DNA of 64,000 nucleotides. It comes from Streptomyces ambofaciens ATCC 23877 (lineage in GTDB: Bacteria > Actinomycetota > Actinomycetes > Streptomycetales > Streptomycetaceae). This document shows positions 25,376 to 34,236 of the stretch, piece by piece (position 1 is the first letter of the stretch; every line of letters begins with the position of its first letter). Position numbers and translations under genes: made by a program. The notes under the pieces are model-generated. The model saw only the letters and a program-made list of their open reading frames with translations, was not told where the DNA came from and searched no databases. The DNA lies in NCBI RefSeq assembly GCF_001267885.1, contig NZ_CP012382.1:6869001-6933000 (forward strand), given 5' to 3'.

Positions 25376-27742
25376 CTACGCCAGTCCGGCCCGTCGCAGC
25401 GCGTCGGCCATCGCCCCGTCGGCGGGAGCCGGCGCGGCCGACGCGGGCCGCTTCCTGCCCCCGGAGGGCTGCCGCTGCTGCCGCTGCTTGGGCGGCCGTC
25501 CGCCGCGTTCCCGCTTCTGCTCGCCCTGCTCGCCCTGGGGAGCGGCCTCGTCGTCCAGCCGCAGCGTCAGCGAGATCCGCTTGCGCGGGATGTCGACGTC
25601 CATCACCTTCACCCGCACGATGTCGCCGGGCTTCACCACGTCCCTCGGGTCCTTCACGAAGGTCTTCGACATCGCGGACACGTGCACCAGTCCGTCCTGG
25701 TGCACGCCCACGTCCACGAACGCCCCGAACGCCGCGACGTTCGTCACGACACCCTCCAGGACCATCCCGGAGGACAGGTCGGAGAGCTTCTCCACACCTT
25801 CCTTGAAGGTGGCCGTCTTGAAGGCGGGCCGCGGGTCGCGCCCGGGCTTCTCCAGCTCCCTGAGGATGTCGGTGACCGTCGGCAGACCGAACGCCTCGTC
25901 CACGAAGTCGTCCGGCCTCAGCGAGCGCAGCACGGAGGTGTTGCCGATCAGACCGGCCACCTCCTGCCCCACGGTCTTCACCATCCGGCGCACCACCGGG
26001 TACGCCTCGGGGTGCACGCTGGACGCGTCCAGCGGGTCGCTGCCGCCCCGGATCCGCAGGAAGCCCGCGCACTGCTCGTACGCCTTGGGCCCGAGCCGCG
26101 ACACCTTCTTCAGCTCGGTGCGCGAAGTGAACGGCCCGTTGGTGTCCCGGTGCGCGACGATGTTCTCGGCGAGCCCCGAGGTGATGCCGGACACGCGGGA
26201 GAGCAAGGGGGCCGAGGCGGTGTTGACGTCCACGCCCACGCCGTTGACGCAGTCCTCGACGACCGCGTCCAGCGAGCGGGACAGCTTCACCTCGGACAGG
26301 TCGTGCTGGTACTGGCCGACGCCGATCGACTTCGGGTCGATCTTCACCAGCTCGGCCAGCGGGTCCTGCAGCCGGCGGGCGATCGACACCGCGCCGCGCA
26401 GCGAGACGTCCATGTCCGGCAGTTCCTGGGAGGCGAAGGCGGAGGCCGAGTACACGGAGGCGCCCGCTTCGGACACCATCACCTTGGTGAGCTTCAACTC
26501 CGGGTGCTTGGCGATGAGTTCCCCGGCGAGCTTGTCGGTCTCGCGGGACGCCGTCCCGTTGCCGATGGCCACCAGCTCGACGGCGTGCTCCCGGGCCAGC
26601 CGGGCCAGCCTGGCGATCGCCTCGTCCCAGCGGTTGGCCGGGACGTGCGGGTGGATCACGTCCGTGGCCACGACCTTGCCGGTCGCGTCGACCACGGCGA
26701 CCTTCACGCCGGTGCGGAAGCCCGGGTCCAGGCCGAGCGTCGCGCGGGTGCCGGCCGGGGCCGCCAGCAGCAGGTCCCGCAGGTTCGCGGCGAAGACGTT
26801 CACGGCCTCGTCCTCGGCGGCCGTGCGCAGCCGCAGCCTGAGGTCGATGCCGAGGTGTACCAGGATGCGGGTGCGCCAGGCCCAGCGGACGGTGTCCTTC
26901 AGCCACTTGTCGCCGGGCCGGCCGCGGTCCGCGATCCCGAAGCGGCTCGCGACGATCCCCTCGTAGGACGACGGGCCGTCGGTGGCCTCCTCGGGCTCCA
27001 GGACCAGGTCGAGCACGTCCTCCTTCTCGCCGCGCAGCATGGCGAGGATCCGGTGGGAGGGCAGCTCGGTGAACGGCTCGGCGAAGTCGAAGTAGTCGGC
27101 GAACTTGGCGCCAGCCTCCTCCTTGCCCTCCTTCACCTTGGCGGCGAGCCGCCCGCGCACCCACATCCGCTCGCGCAGCTCGCCGATCAGGTCGGCGTCC
27201 TCGGAGAAGCGCTCCGTGAGGATCGACCGCGCTCCGTCCAGTGCGGCCTGCGGATCGGCCACGCCCTTGTCGGCGTCGACGAACGCGGACGCCGCGGCGA
27301 GCGGGTCCACGGACGGGTCACCGAGCAGGCCCTCGGCCAGCGGTTCCAGTCCGGCCTCGCGCGCGATCTGCGCCTTCGTCCGCCGCTTGGGCTTGAACGG
27401 CAGGTAGATGTCCTCCAGGCGCGCCTTGGTCTCCGCCGTGCGGATGCGCGCTTCGAGCTCCTCGGTGAGCTTGCCCTGCTCGCGCACCGAGTCGAGGATC
27501 GCCGTGCGCCGGTCCTCCAGCTCCCGCAGGTAACGCAGCCGCTCCTCGAGCGTGCGCAGCTGCGCGTCGTCGAGCATCTCGGTCGCTTCCTTGCGGTAGC
27601 GGGCGATGAAGGGCACCGTCGAGCCGCCGTCGAGCAGCTCCACCGCGGCCCTCACCTGCCGCTCCCGTACGCCGAGCTCCTCGGCGATCCTGCTCTCGAT
27701 GGACCTCACGTCGATGGACGCGCTGGATCCGGGTGTCGTCAC
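25376..27742 (-). CDS. tex: Tex family RNA-binding S1-domain protein
   Basis: This 788-residue Tex protein starts at GTG 27742. The N-terminal helical region ([32 protein letters not shown]) is followed by the YqgF/RNase H-like domain with [17 protein letters not shown]. The helix-hairpin-helix part ([22 protein letters not shown]) comes next, then a C-terminal S1 domain ([27 protein letters not shown]). An actinobacterial basic tail rich in Lys, Arg and Gln ends it. Tex proteins bind nucleic acid and act with the transcription machinery. It is convergent with the ABC-F gene. The start site has GAGAAGG at a longish distance. Confidence 0.94.
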   Translation of the reverse strand: MTTPGSSASIDVRSIESRIAEELGVRERQVRAAVELLDGGSTVPFIARYRKEATEMLDDAQLRTLEERLRYLRELEDRRTAILDSVREQGKLTEELEARIRTAETKARLEDIYLPFKPKRRTKAQIAREAGLEPLAEGLLGDPSVDPLAAASAFVDADKGVADPQAALDGARSILTERFSEDADLIGELRERMWVRGRLAAKVKEGKEEAGAKFADYFDFAEPFTELPSHRILAMLRGEKEDVLDLVLEPEEATDGPSSYEGIVASRFGIADRGRPGDKWLKDTVRWAWRTRILVHLGIDLRLRLRTAAEDEAVNVFAANLRDLLLAAPAGTRATLGLDPGFRTGVKVAVVDATGKVVATDVIHPHVPANRWDEAIARLARLAREHAVELVAIGNGTASRETDKLAGELIAKHPELKLTKVMVSEAGASVYSASAFASQELPDMDVSLRGAVSIARRLQDPLAELVKIDPKSIGVGQYQHDLSEVKLSRSLDAVVEDCVNGVGVDVNTASAPLLSRVSGITSGLAENIVAHRDTNGPFTSRTELKKVSRLGPKAYEQCAGFLRIRGGSDPLDASSVHPEAYPVVRRMVKTVGQEVAGLIGNTSVLRSLRPDDFVDEAFGLPTVTDILRELEKPGRDPRPAFKTATFKEGVEKLSDLSSGMVLEGVVTNVAAFGAFVDVGVHQDGLVHVSAMSKTFVKDPRDVVKPGDIVRVKVMDVDIPRKRISLTLRLDDEAAPQGEQGEQKRERGGRPPKQRQQRQPSGGRKRPASAAPAPADGAMADALRRAGLA

Positions 27743-27856
27743 GATCCCGTACCGCCTTCTCACAGAGGTTGCGCGGCAATTGTGGCAGGTGGCGCCACCG
27801 ATCGGGGATCAGGGCGCCACCCGGGCCGGTCGGGACCGCCGTACCGGGGTCCGGAG

Positions 27857-27988
27857 TCAGACCCTGCGGCTGCGGGTGGAGGACGAGGCCCCGCCGAAGA
27901 GCCGGGCCACGGCCCGGAAGGGGAGCGTGACGACGGTGGCGACGGCGCCACCGATCTGGCGGAGTACGTCTGCGATGGCACGGAACAC
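27857..27988 (-). CDS. LPFR-motif small protein
   Basis: GTG 27988 starts a 43-residue protein preceded by GGAAAGGGG at six bases. It reads MFRAIADVLRQIGGAVA, then TVVTLPFRAVARLFGG, then a Ser/Arg tail. The LPFR core matches a small-protein family widespread in Streptomyces and known by that motif, with no assigned function. The amphipathic helix followed by basic residues suggests peripheral membrane association. It lies between the tex start and the SCO6745-type gene, on the same strand as both. It was found from its own ribosome-binding site and codon pattern. Confidence 0.75.
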   Translation of the reverse strand: MFRAIADVLRQIGGAVATVVTLPFRAVARLFGGASSSTRSRRV

Positions 27989-28083
27989 GTGAAGCCCCTT
28001 TCCTCTCCCGGCCCCTCCGGCCGGGACAGTACGGGTACCTCGTCCGCGGCCGGACATGCCCCCGCGGCTCGCCCGGACCGGGA

Positions 28084-28953
28084 TCACGCCTTGCCGAGCA
28101 GGTCCCCCGGGAAGGCGCCCGCGCCGACTGCCGTACGGGCGAAGGCCGTTGCGAGCTCTGTGAGCCGCGCCACGCCGTCCGCGCCGAGATGCGCGTAGGG
28201 GGCGGCGTCCAGCCGGTCCGTCTCCCGTTCGACGTCGTCGCGCAGCGCCACGCCCGCCCCGGTCAGCTCGCCGGCCCCGTCGATCAGCCCGCGCCCGCGC
28301 AGCCGGTCCGTCGCCGCGTCCCACTCCTGGCGGCTCCAGCCCCGGGTGTTGAAGATCCACTTCGGTGCCATGCCCTTGCCGGTCGCGGTGTGCGTCACCA
28401 GCGCCTCCAGGCCGCCCAGGCCGGCGGCCGCCAGCGCGGCGACATGGCCGTCGCCCCGGTGTTCGCGCAGCAGGGTCGCCGCGTGCCAGTACGCCAGGTG
28501 CGGCGCGTCGGGCACGGGGAGGTCGGCGTGGGCCGAGTACAGGGGGCGGGCCCCGCGCGTGCAGCCCTCGGCGGCGCGCAGTGCCAGGCCGGCCGCCTCC
28601 GACATCTCCGGGGAGGTCAGGATCTCCTCGCCCAGCAGCCGGCGCATCGTCGCGTCGACGGCGCGCCCGCGTGCCGCCAGGGCCTGCTCCGGGGTGACGG
28701 TCTCCCACACCGCGGGCACGTACCGGGCGACGAGATCGTGCCGGTAGTTGTAGAAGGCCGCCGTCACGGCTCCGGCGCCGACCGGACCCAGCGCGGCGGC
28801 ACGTGCCGCGAAGTTGACGGCCCGGGGGTCGGTGACCCCGAGGGCGCCCAGTTCCCGGCCCAGGTCGGGCGAGAAGTAGTGCGTCGAGTGCAGGGTGTTG
28901 AGCGCGTTGTGGCAGCGGCGGCCGGCGCGTGCGTCGAGGACGGCAGGTGTCAT
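28084..28953 (-). CDS. SCO6745 family protein (SalK-like)
   Basis: This 289-residue protein opens with ATG 28953 and RRCHNALNTLHSTHYFSPDLGREL. It continues with RAVNFAARAAALGPVGAGAVTAAFYNY and ends with a winged-helix-like region (WSRQEWDAATDRLRGRGLID). These match the family named after S. coelicolor SCO6745, whose members include SalK-type proteins. Function is unknown; the C-terminal part resembles MarR/DUF-type DNA-binding folds, while the N-terminal His-rich part could be catalytic. It is transcribed divergently from a GlxA-type regulator. Family naming is from memory of the sequence pattern. Confidence 0.8.
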   Translation of the reverse strand: MTPAVLDARAGRRCHNALNTLHSTHYFSPDLGRELGALGVTDPRAVNFAARAAALGPVGAGAVTAAFYNYRHDLVARYVPAVWETVTPEQALAARGRAVDATMRRLLGEEILTSPEMSEAAGLALRAAEGCTRGARPLYSAHADLPVPDAPHLAYWHAATLLREHRGDGHVAALAAAGLGGLEALVTHTATGKGMAPKWIFNTRGWSRQEWDAATDRLRGRGLIDGAGELTGAGVALRDDVERETDRLDAAPYAHLGADGVARLTELATAFARTAVGAGAFPGDLLGKA

Positions 28954-29088
28954 GCCGCGCAGGTTACCAACCGCTCAGTACGTCCTCCAGGCCTCTCGTG
29001 CCGTCCTTCCGCACTCCGGACGGGCATGGCAGCAAAGGTGGGAAACTCGTCATTGCGGCCATCACCCAGCGGGCGCACCATCAAGGGC

Positions 29089-30123
29089 ATGGCGCAGCGA
29101 ACCGTCCTCCTCGTCCTGTTCGACGACGTCCAGAGCCTCGATGTCACCGGCCCCGTGGAGGTGTTCGCGGGCGCCGAGAAGCACACGCCGGGGACCTACC
29201 GCATCCGTACCGCCTCGCTGGACGGCGCCCCCGTGCGCACGTCCAGCGGTCTGACCGTCGTACCCGACCAGGCACTCGCCGCGGCGTCCGAGCCGGACAC
29301 CCTGATCGTCCCCGGCGGCCAGGGCACCCGGAATCCCGATCCGCGACTGATCGAGTGGCTGCGTGGACAGGGCCCGCACGTCCGGCGCCTGGTCTCCGTC
29401 TGCACCGGGGCGATCCTGCTCGCCCGGGCGGGGCTGCTCGACGGCCGCCGAGCCACCACCCACTGGGCCTACTCCGACCGGCTCGCCCGCGACCACCCGG
29501 CCGTGGACGTCGACCCCGACCCGATCTACGTCCGTGACGGCCACGTCGCCACGTCCGCCGGTGTCACCTCCGGCATCGACCTCGCCCTGGCCCTGGTGGA
29601 GGAGGACCTGGACCGGGAGGCGGCCCTGACCGTCGCCCGCCACCTGGTGGTGTTCCTGCGCCGGCCCGGCAACCAGGCCCAGTTCAGCGCCCAGCTCGCC
29701 GCCCAGACCGCACGGCGCGAGCCCCTGCGGGAGGTGCAGCGGTGGATCACCGAGCACCCGGGCGCCGATCTGGGCGTCGAGTCTCTCGCCGCCCGCGCGG
29801 GCCTCTCGCCCCGCCACTTCGCCCGGGCCTTCCGTGCGGAGACCGGCATGACACCCGGCCGCTACGTCGACCGGGTCAGGATCGAGCACGCCCGCCGGCT
29901 CCTGGAGGACACCGGCGCGGGCGTCGAGCAGGTCTCCCGCGCCAGCGGTTACGGCACCCCGGAGGCCATGCGCCGCGCTTTCGTCAGCGCCCTCGGAACC
30001 GCGCCGGCCGAGTACCGCCGCCGCTTCCGTCCCGCCCCCGAGCCGGCCCGCACCGCCCCCACCACCGGCACCGCCCCCACCGCCGACTCCACCCGTGACG
30101 CCCGGACCACCCGAACCAGCTGA
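29089..30123 (+). CDS. GlxA-type AraC-family regulator with DJ-1/PfpI domain
   Basis: This 344-residue protein has an N-terminal class I glutamine-amidotransferase-like domain (VLFDDVQSLDVTGPVEVF, LIVPGGQGTR). The Cys nucleophile position is in SVCTGAILLARAGLLDGRRATTHW. A C-terminal AraC helix-turn-helix follows from about residue 215 ([20 protein letters not shown] and VSRASGYGTPEAMRRAF). The tail is rich in Ala, Pro and Thr. It probably senses a small ligand and activates nearby genes. The neighbouring DJ-1 gene, separated by tandem repeats, is a close homologue of its first domain and a natural target. Confidence 0.9.
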   Translation: MAQRTVLLVLFDDVQSLDVTGPVEVFAGAEKHTPGTYRIRTASLDGAPVRTSSGLTVVPDQALAAASEPDTLIVPGGQGTRNPDPRLIEWLRGQGPHVRRLVSVCTGAILLARAGLLDGRRATTHWAYSDRLARDHPAVDVDPDPIYVRDGHVATSAGVTSGIDLALALVEEDLDREAALTVARHLVVFLRRPGNQAQFSAQLAAQTARREPLREVQRWITEHPGADLGVESLAARAGLSPRHFARAFRAETGMTPGRYVDRVRIEHARRLLEDTGAGVEQVSRASGYGTPEAMRRAFVSALGTAPAEYRRRFRPAPEPARTAPTTGTAPTADSTRDARTTRTS

Positions 30124-30345
30124 CATCCGGGACCACCCGCACCCCATGACACCCGGGCCACGGGACCGCCCGCACCACGTGACACCCGGGCCACGGGACC
30201 ACCCGCACCACGTGACACCCGGGCCACGGGACCACCCGCACCACGGGACACCCCGGCCTCCGGGACCGCCCGCATCACGTCACACCCGTGCCACCGGAAA
30301 CGCCCGCACCACATGACACCCGGACCACCGGGACCGCCGACCGAG
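30121..30345. repeat. 33-bp tandem repeat between two DJ-1 family genes
   Basis: Units begin TGACACCCGGGCCACGGGAC and end CACCCGCACCACG. Regular 33-bp copies start at 30147, 30180 and 30213; more diverged copies follow to about 30340, and a partial copy occurs at 30121. Because 33 is a multiple of three, all frames stay open in part, which explains spurious reading frames on both strands. The array fills the whole gap between the GlxA-type regulator and the PfpI gene, up to the latter's ribosome-binding site. Confidence 0.9.
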
Positions 30346-30354
30346 AGGAAACCC

Positions 30355-30990
30355 GTGCAGACAGCCATCGTGCTCTTCGACCGTTTCACCGCCCTGGACG
30401 CCGTGGGCCCCTACGAGATCCTCGGCCGCCTCCCCGGCGCGGAGACGGTCTTCGTCGCCGAGCAGGCGGGCCCGGTGCGCAACGACACCGGGAGCCTCGC
30501 GCTCGTCGCCGACCGGACGCTGGCCGACGTGCCGGCCCCCGACCTCGTCGTCGTGCCGGGCGGCCCCGGCCAGACCCCGCAGATGGAGAACGAGACCCTG
30601 CTGGACTGGCTGCGCACAGCCGACGCCACCAGCACCTGGACCACCTCGGTCTGCACCGGCTCGCTGCTCCTCGCCGCGGCCGGCCTGCTTCAGGGCCGCC
30701 GCGCCACCTCGCACTGGCTGGCCCTGTCCCACCTGGGCCGGTTCGGCGCCGAGCCGACCGGGGAGAGGGTGGTCACCGACGGCAAGTACGTCACCGCGGC
30801 GGGAGTCTCCTCCGGCATCGACATGGGCCTGACCCTCCTCGGCCGGATCGCCGGCGACGACCACGCCCGGGCGGTCCAGCTGCTGACCGAGTACGACCCG
30901 CAGCCGCCCTACGACGCCGGGTCGCCGCAGAAGGCGCCCGCCCACCTCGTGGAGGAGTTCCGCGGCAAGAGCCGGTTCATCCTGACGTAG
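30355..30990 (+). CDS. DJ-1/PfpI family protein (isonitrile hydratase-like)
   Basis: This 211-residue protein starts at GTG 30355 behind GAGAGGAAA. It has IVLFDRFTALDAVGPYEIL, LVVVPGGPGQ and the nucleophile region TSVCTGSLLLAAAGLLQGRRATSHW, all typical of DJ-1/PfpI proteins related to isonitrile hydratase and to the sensor domain of GlxA regulators. TAAGVSSGIDMGLTLL follows. It may be an enzyme for a small electrophile or nitrile-like substrate; the exact reaction is unknown. It lies downstream of its regulator-like paralogue, and its 3' end overlaps the convergent enoyl-CoA hydratase gene by 14 bp. Confidence 0.88.
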   Translation: MQTAIVLFDRFTALDAVGPYEILGRLPGAETVFVAEQAGPVRNDTGSLALVADRTLADVPAPDLVVVPGGPGQTPQMENETLLDWLRTADATSTWTTSVCTGSLLLAAAGLLQGRRATSHWLALSHLGRFGAEPTGERVVTDGKYVTAAGVSSGIDMGLTLLGRIAGDDHARAVQLLTEYDPQPPYDAGSPQKAPAHLVEEFRGKSRFILT

Positions 30991-31744
30991 CCGCGCCCGT
31001 CGGGGCGCTCCAGCCGAAACGCGGCTGCCTCCGCTCCAGGAAGGCGGCGACCCCCTCGGCGGTGTCGCCGCTGCCGCGGGCCTGCCCGGCCCAGTAGGCG
31101 TCCCGGTCGGTGCGTCCGTTCGCGAACTCCTTCGCCGCGGCCTGTGTCAGCTGCGAGCGCGACACCAGCAGCCGGGCGAACCGGTCGACCCGCTCGCCCA
31201 GTCCGCCCTCCGGCAGGACCTCGTCGACCAGGCCCGTGCGCAGTGCCCGCTGCGCATCGATCAACTCCCCGGAGAACAGCAGGTACTTCGCGGTGGCGGG
31301 TCCGGTCAGCGCCACCAGCCGCCGCGTCGACGACGCCGGATACACCACCCCCAGTTTGGCCGGGGTCACCCCGAACGACGCGGACTCCTCGGCGAACCGC
31401 AGGTCGCAGGCCGCCGCCAACTGCGCCCCGCCGCCCACGCAGTGACCGCGGATCGCCGCCAGGGTGGGCCGGGGGAAGGCCGCGAGCGCCTCCTCGGCGC
31501 GGACGGCGAGCGCCTGCGCCTCCTCCGCCGACTCCCGCAGCGTCGAGATGTCGGCCCCGGCGCAGAACGTCGCGCCCTCACCGGTCAGCACGAGCGCCCG
31601 CACCGCCGGATCACCCGCCAGGGCGTCGAGCAGCGGAGGCAGGGCCCGCCACATCGCGGCGGTCATGGCGTTGCGCTTGGCGGGATGGTGGACGACTACG
31701 GTGGCGACCGAGTCGGCGACCCGGTGCAGCAGCTGCGGCTCCAT
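30977..31744 (-). CDS. Enoyl-CoA hydratase/isomerase family protein
   Basis: This 255-residue crotonase-fold enzyme starts at ATG 31744. It has VHHPAKRNAMTAAMW, the oxyanion-hole CAGADIST, RGHCVGGGAQLAAACDLR and the trimer-contact region FGVTPAKLGVVYPAS. It probably hydrates or isomerises enoyl-CoA in fatty-acid or branched-chain metabolism, but substrate cannot be assigned. It stands alone, divergent from the ATPase gene across two inverted repeats, and its end overlaps the PfpI gene by 14 bp tail-to-tail. Confidence 0.88.
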   Translation of the reverse strand: MEPQLLHRVADSVATVVVHHPAKRNAMTAAMWRALPPLLDALAGDPAVRALVLTGEGATFCAGADISTLRESAEEAQALAVRAEEALAAFPRPTLAAIRGHCVGGGAQLAAACDLRFAEESASFGVTPAKLGVVYPASSTRRLVALTGPATAKYLLFSGELIDAQRALRTGLVDEVLPEGGLGERVDRFARLLVSRSQLTQAAAKEFANGRTDRDAYWAGQARGSGDTAEGVAAFLERRQPRFGWSAPTGAATSG

Positions 31745-31791
31745 GGCCCGGATGCTATCGGCCGGTCCAAGGGGCCCTGCGGGCGATACCG

Positions 31792-31841
31792 GTGGGACAG
31801 GAACGGTCCCACAACTGACCGTGTCATACGCCAACGGTCAG
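31792..31841. promoter_or_regulatory. Two adjacent inverted repeats in a divergent promoter region
   Basis: GTGGGAC (31792-31798) pairs with GTCCCAC (31806-31812), and immediately afterwards CTGACCGT (31815-31822) pairs with ACGGTCAG (31834-31841). Both are perfect and lie between the divergent enoyl-CoA hydratase and anti-sigma-like ATPase genes, so they are plausible operators. Confidence 0.4.
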
Positions 31842-31948
31842 AAGCGCTCGATACCCGCTGACTTGTGTTCACTTTCCCGGAACGAAGGGACGCGTTACCA
31901 ACACTCAGGGGTGTGGTGACAATCGAGCCCAGGGGTGGCGACCGGACG

Positions 31949-32401
31949 ATGGACGAGACCGGGCCCGCCGGGCCGCTGCCGTACGAAGGCGTCTGGCGGT
32001 TCACCGCCCCCGCCGTGGACGAGTCGGTCCCGCGGGCGCGGCACGCCGTGCGGGACCTGCTGGTACGCCAGGGCGTCCCGGTCTCCGACGACGTGGCCCA
32101 GGGCCTGCTCCTGATCGTCTCCGAGCTGGTCACCAACGCCGTCCGGCACGCGGCGGTGCTGTCGCCGGTGCTCGCCGTGGAGGTCGCCGTGGGGCCCGAG
32201 TGGGTCCGGGTGTCCGTGGAGGACAACCACCCCTACCGCCCGACCGCCCTGGAGACCGATCACGGCCGGACGGGCGGGCGCGGGCTGCTCCTGGTCCGGG
32301 AGATCACCCGGGAGGCGGGCGGAGCGTGCGACGTCGCCCACACGGCGGGCGGCGGCAAGGTGATCTGGGTCGCCCTGCCGCTCGAACACGCCCTGCGCTA
32401 G
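31949..32401 (+). CDS. Anti-sigma-factor-like ATP-binding protein (RsbW/GHKL ATPase)
   Basis: About 150 residues. This is a single-domain histidine-kinase-type ATPase of the kind abundant in Streptomyces. The N-box reads LIVSELVTNAVRHA, followed by VSVEDNHPYRP (G1-like) and GRTGGRGLLLVREI (G2-like). There is no sensor or dimerisation domain, so it more likely binds and phosphorylates an anti-anti-sigma factor, as RsbW and SpoIIAB do. No partner gene is adjacent. The start could be ATG 31949 or GTG 31916/31913; none has a strong ribosome-binding site. It is convergent with idi, with only eight bases between stops. Confidence 0.8.
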   Translation: MDETGPAGPLPYEGVWRFTAPAVDESVPRARHAVRDLLVRQGVPVSDDVAQGLLLIVSELVTNAVRHAAVLSPVLAVEVAVGPEWVRVSVEDNHPYRPTALETDHGRTGGRGLLLVREITREAGGACDVAHTAGGGKVIWVALPLEHALR

Positions 32402-32408
32402 GCCGGGC

Positions 32409-33002
32409 TCACCAGCCGGCCGACGGGCCCGTCAGCTCGCGGACGGCGGGCCGGGCCGCGTCCAGCACCGTCATGAACCACGCGGAGAAGGTGTCCTTCC
32501 CGTGCCGCTCGATCAGCTCGGCCGGAGACACCAGGGCCGTCTCGGCCACCTCCTCCGGGTCGGGCCGCGGCGGCGCCTGCACCAGACCCACGAAGAGATG
32601 GTTGTACTCCTGCTCCACCAGCCCCGAGGCCGGGTCCGGGTGGTTGTAGCGCACCGTGCCGGCCTCGGCGAGCAGCGACGGCGAGACCCCCAGCTCCTCG
32701 TACGTCCGCCGGGCCGCCGCCGCGAAGGGCGCCTCACCGGGATAGGGATGGCCGCAGCAGGTGTTGGACCACACACCGGGGGAGTGGTACTTGCCGAGCG
32801 CTCGCTGCTGGATCAGCAACCGCCCCCGCTCGTCGAACAGGAACACGGAGAACGCGCGGTGCAGTCGTCCGGGCGGCTGGTGCGCGGAGAGCTTCTCCGC
32901 GGTGCCGATCGTCACGCCGTCCTCGTCGACCAGTTCCAGCAAAATCGCGTCCGCGGTGCCGTTCGACGCATCGTGCGTCGCGGTGGCAGGAGTGATCGGC
33001 AT
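32409..33002 (-). CDS. idi: Isopentenyl-diphosphate delta-isomerase (type I)
   Basis: This 197-residue Nudix-fold enzyme interconverts IPP and DMAPP, the prenyl starter units. The catalytic Cys is in NTCCGHPYPGE. The Nudix-like block AAAARRTYEELG follows, and the catalytic Glu region is EQEYNHLFVG. HRAFSVFLFDERGRLLIQQRA is typical of type I. I choose ATG 33002 because GAAGG lies six bases upstream; ATG 33008 would overlap its own site. Together with the dxs, ispG and polyprenyl synthase genes 10-20 kb away it completes much of the precursor supply for hopanoids. Confidence 0.95.
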   Translation of the reverse strand: MPITPATATHDASNGTADAILLELVDEDGVTIGTAEKLSAHQPPGRLHRAFSVFLFDERGRLLIQQRALGKYHSPGVWSNTCCGHPYPGEAPFAAAARRTYEELGVSPSLLAEAGTVRYNHPDPASGLVEQEYNHLFVGLVQAPPRPDPEEVAETALVSPAELIERHGKDTFSAWFMTVLDAARPAVRELTGPSAGW

Positions 33003-33050
33003 ACCCATCCTTCACATCGGTCCTCGCGCCCCAAGTGTGCCGTACGAATC

Positions 33051-33076
33051 CGGCACTCTCGGCACTTCCCGGCACT
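33051..33076 (-). promoter_or_regulatory. Triple direct repeat upstream of idi
   Basis: On the coding strand of idi, AGTGCCG occurs three times (complement of 33051-33057, 33060-33066 and 33070-33076), spaced 9-10 bp. A fourth, inverted relative lies closer to the gene (AGTGTGCCG on the plus strand, near 33034-33042). Spacing near one helical turn suggests a regulator site. No known motif is recognised. Confidence 0.35.
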
Positions 33077-33263
33077 CCGCATGTCCCGCGCCGCGGCGCG
33101 GGCGGCGGTCGTGACCGGTCGGACGCCGAGGTGGGGCCCGGGGGTTGATCGTTCCCGGAGGGCGGGCCGGGAACCCCCGGGGGCGTCACCGGCTCCAGTG
33201 CCCGGGAGACAGGGAGCGGACGACCGGCGGACGGCTGCGCCGCCCGGCGCGTTCCCTCGCGCA

Positions 33264-33295
33264 CGCGCCCCCTGCGGTGGCCGGCCGGGGGCGCG
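33264..33295 (-). terminator. GC-rich hairpin just after the CDF gene
   Basis: CGCGCCCCC (33264-33272) pairs with GGGGGCGCG (33287-33295), and the hairpin ends three bases from the stop of the leftward CDF transporter gene. It is probably that gene's terminator. The rest of 33003-33297 shows only the idi upstream repeats. Confidence 0.5.
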
Positions 33296-33297
33296 GC

Positions 33298-34236
33298 TCA
33301 GTGGCACAACCGCGCCTCGTGCTCCGCGTGGCCGCTGGGCTCCAGCTGGAAGGTGCAGTGCTCCACGTCGAAGTGGTCGCCGAGGCAGCCCTGCAACTCG
33401 TGGAGCATCTTCTCGTGGCCGATCGCGCTCAGCGCCTCGCCGCTCACCACCACGTGCGCCGAGAGCACCGGCATGCCCGAGGTGATCGTCCAGGCATGCA
33501 GGTCGTGGACGTCCTCGACCCCGTCCAGCGCCAGTATGTGGGCGCGCACCTCGGCGATGTCCACGCCCTTGGGCGCGGCCTCCAGCAGCACGTCCAGGGT
33601 CTCGCGGAGCAGCCGCAGGGTGCGTGGCACGATCATCAGGCCGATGAGCAGCGACGCGATCGGGTCCGCCGCCTGCCAGCCGGTGGCCAGGATCACCAGC
33701 GCCGAGACGATCACGGTCAGCGATCCCAGCGCGTCGGCCGCCACCTCCAGGAAGGCGCCCCGCACGTTCAGGCTCTCCTTCTGCCCGCGCATCAGCAGCG
33801 TCAGCGACACCATGTTGGCGACCAGGCCGATCACACCGAACACGACGGTCAGACCGCCCTCGGTGTCGGCGGGTGTGAGGAAGCGCTCGACCGCTTCGAA
33901 CAGCACGTAGCCGCCGACGCCGAGCAGCAGCACACAGTTGGCCAGGGCCGCGAGGATCTCCGCCCGGGCGAAGCCGAAGGTGCGCCGGTCGCTCGGCGGG
34001 CGGTTCGCGAAGTGGACGGCGAGCAGCGCCATGCCGAGCCCCAGGGCGTCGGTCGCCATGTGGGCCGCGTCGGCGACCAGGGCGAGCGAGTCCGCGAGCA
34101 TGCCGCCGACGATCTGGACCACCATGACGAAGAGCGTGATCGCCAGTGCCACCCGGAGCCTGCCGAGGTACGCGGCGGTCGCCGTGCCCCCGGCGCGCGC
34201 CCCGTGCGCATGCCCGTGATCGTGCCCAGCCCCCAT
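33298..34236 (-). CDS. Cation diffusion facilitator (CzcD/ZitB-like) metal exporter
   Basis: This 312-residue transporter exports Zn2+ or related divalent metals in exchange for protons. A His-rich N-terminus (GHDHGHAH) precedes six membrane helices. LVADAAHMATDALGLGMAL on helix 2 and VAADALGSLTVIVSAL on helix 5 carry the HxxxD and DxxxD-type metal sites; here helix 2 shows D-A-A-H-M-A-T-D. The C-terminal cytosolic ferredoxin-like domain has DVHDLHAWTITSGMPVLSAH and ends in a further His-rich segment (GHAEHEARLCH). ATG 34236 has GGGAGG upstream; ATG 34266 is an alternative. It is divergent from the surface-polymer operon. Confidence 0.92.
   Translation of the reverse strand: MGAGHDHGHAHGARAGGTATAAYLGRLRVALAITLFVMVVQIVGGMLADSLALVADAAHMATDALGLGMALLAVHFANRPPSDRRTFGFARAEILAALANCVLLLGVGGYVLFEAVERFLTPADTEGGLTVVFGVIGLVANMVSLTLLMRGQKESLNVRGAFLEVAADALGSLTVIVSALVILATGWQAADPIASLLIGLMIVPRTLRLLRETLDVLLEAAPKGVDIAEVRAHILALDGVEDVHDLHAWTITSGMPVLSAHVVVSGEALSAIGHEKMLHELQGCLGDHFDVEHCTFQLEPSGHAEHEARLCH

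Noticed and set aside
30121..30345. Possible CRISPR array
   Set aside because: The units are directly adjacent tandem repeats without unique spacers, and no cas genes occur in the window.
31823..31890. ECF-sigma-type promoter before the anti-sigma-like gene (GGAAC words)
   Set aside because: Two GGAAC words are present, but spacing to a convincing -10 element does not fit a known ECF pattern.
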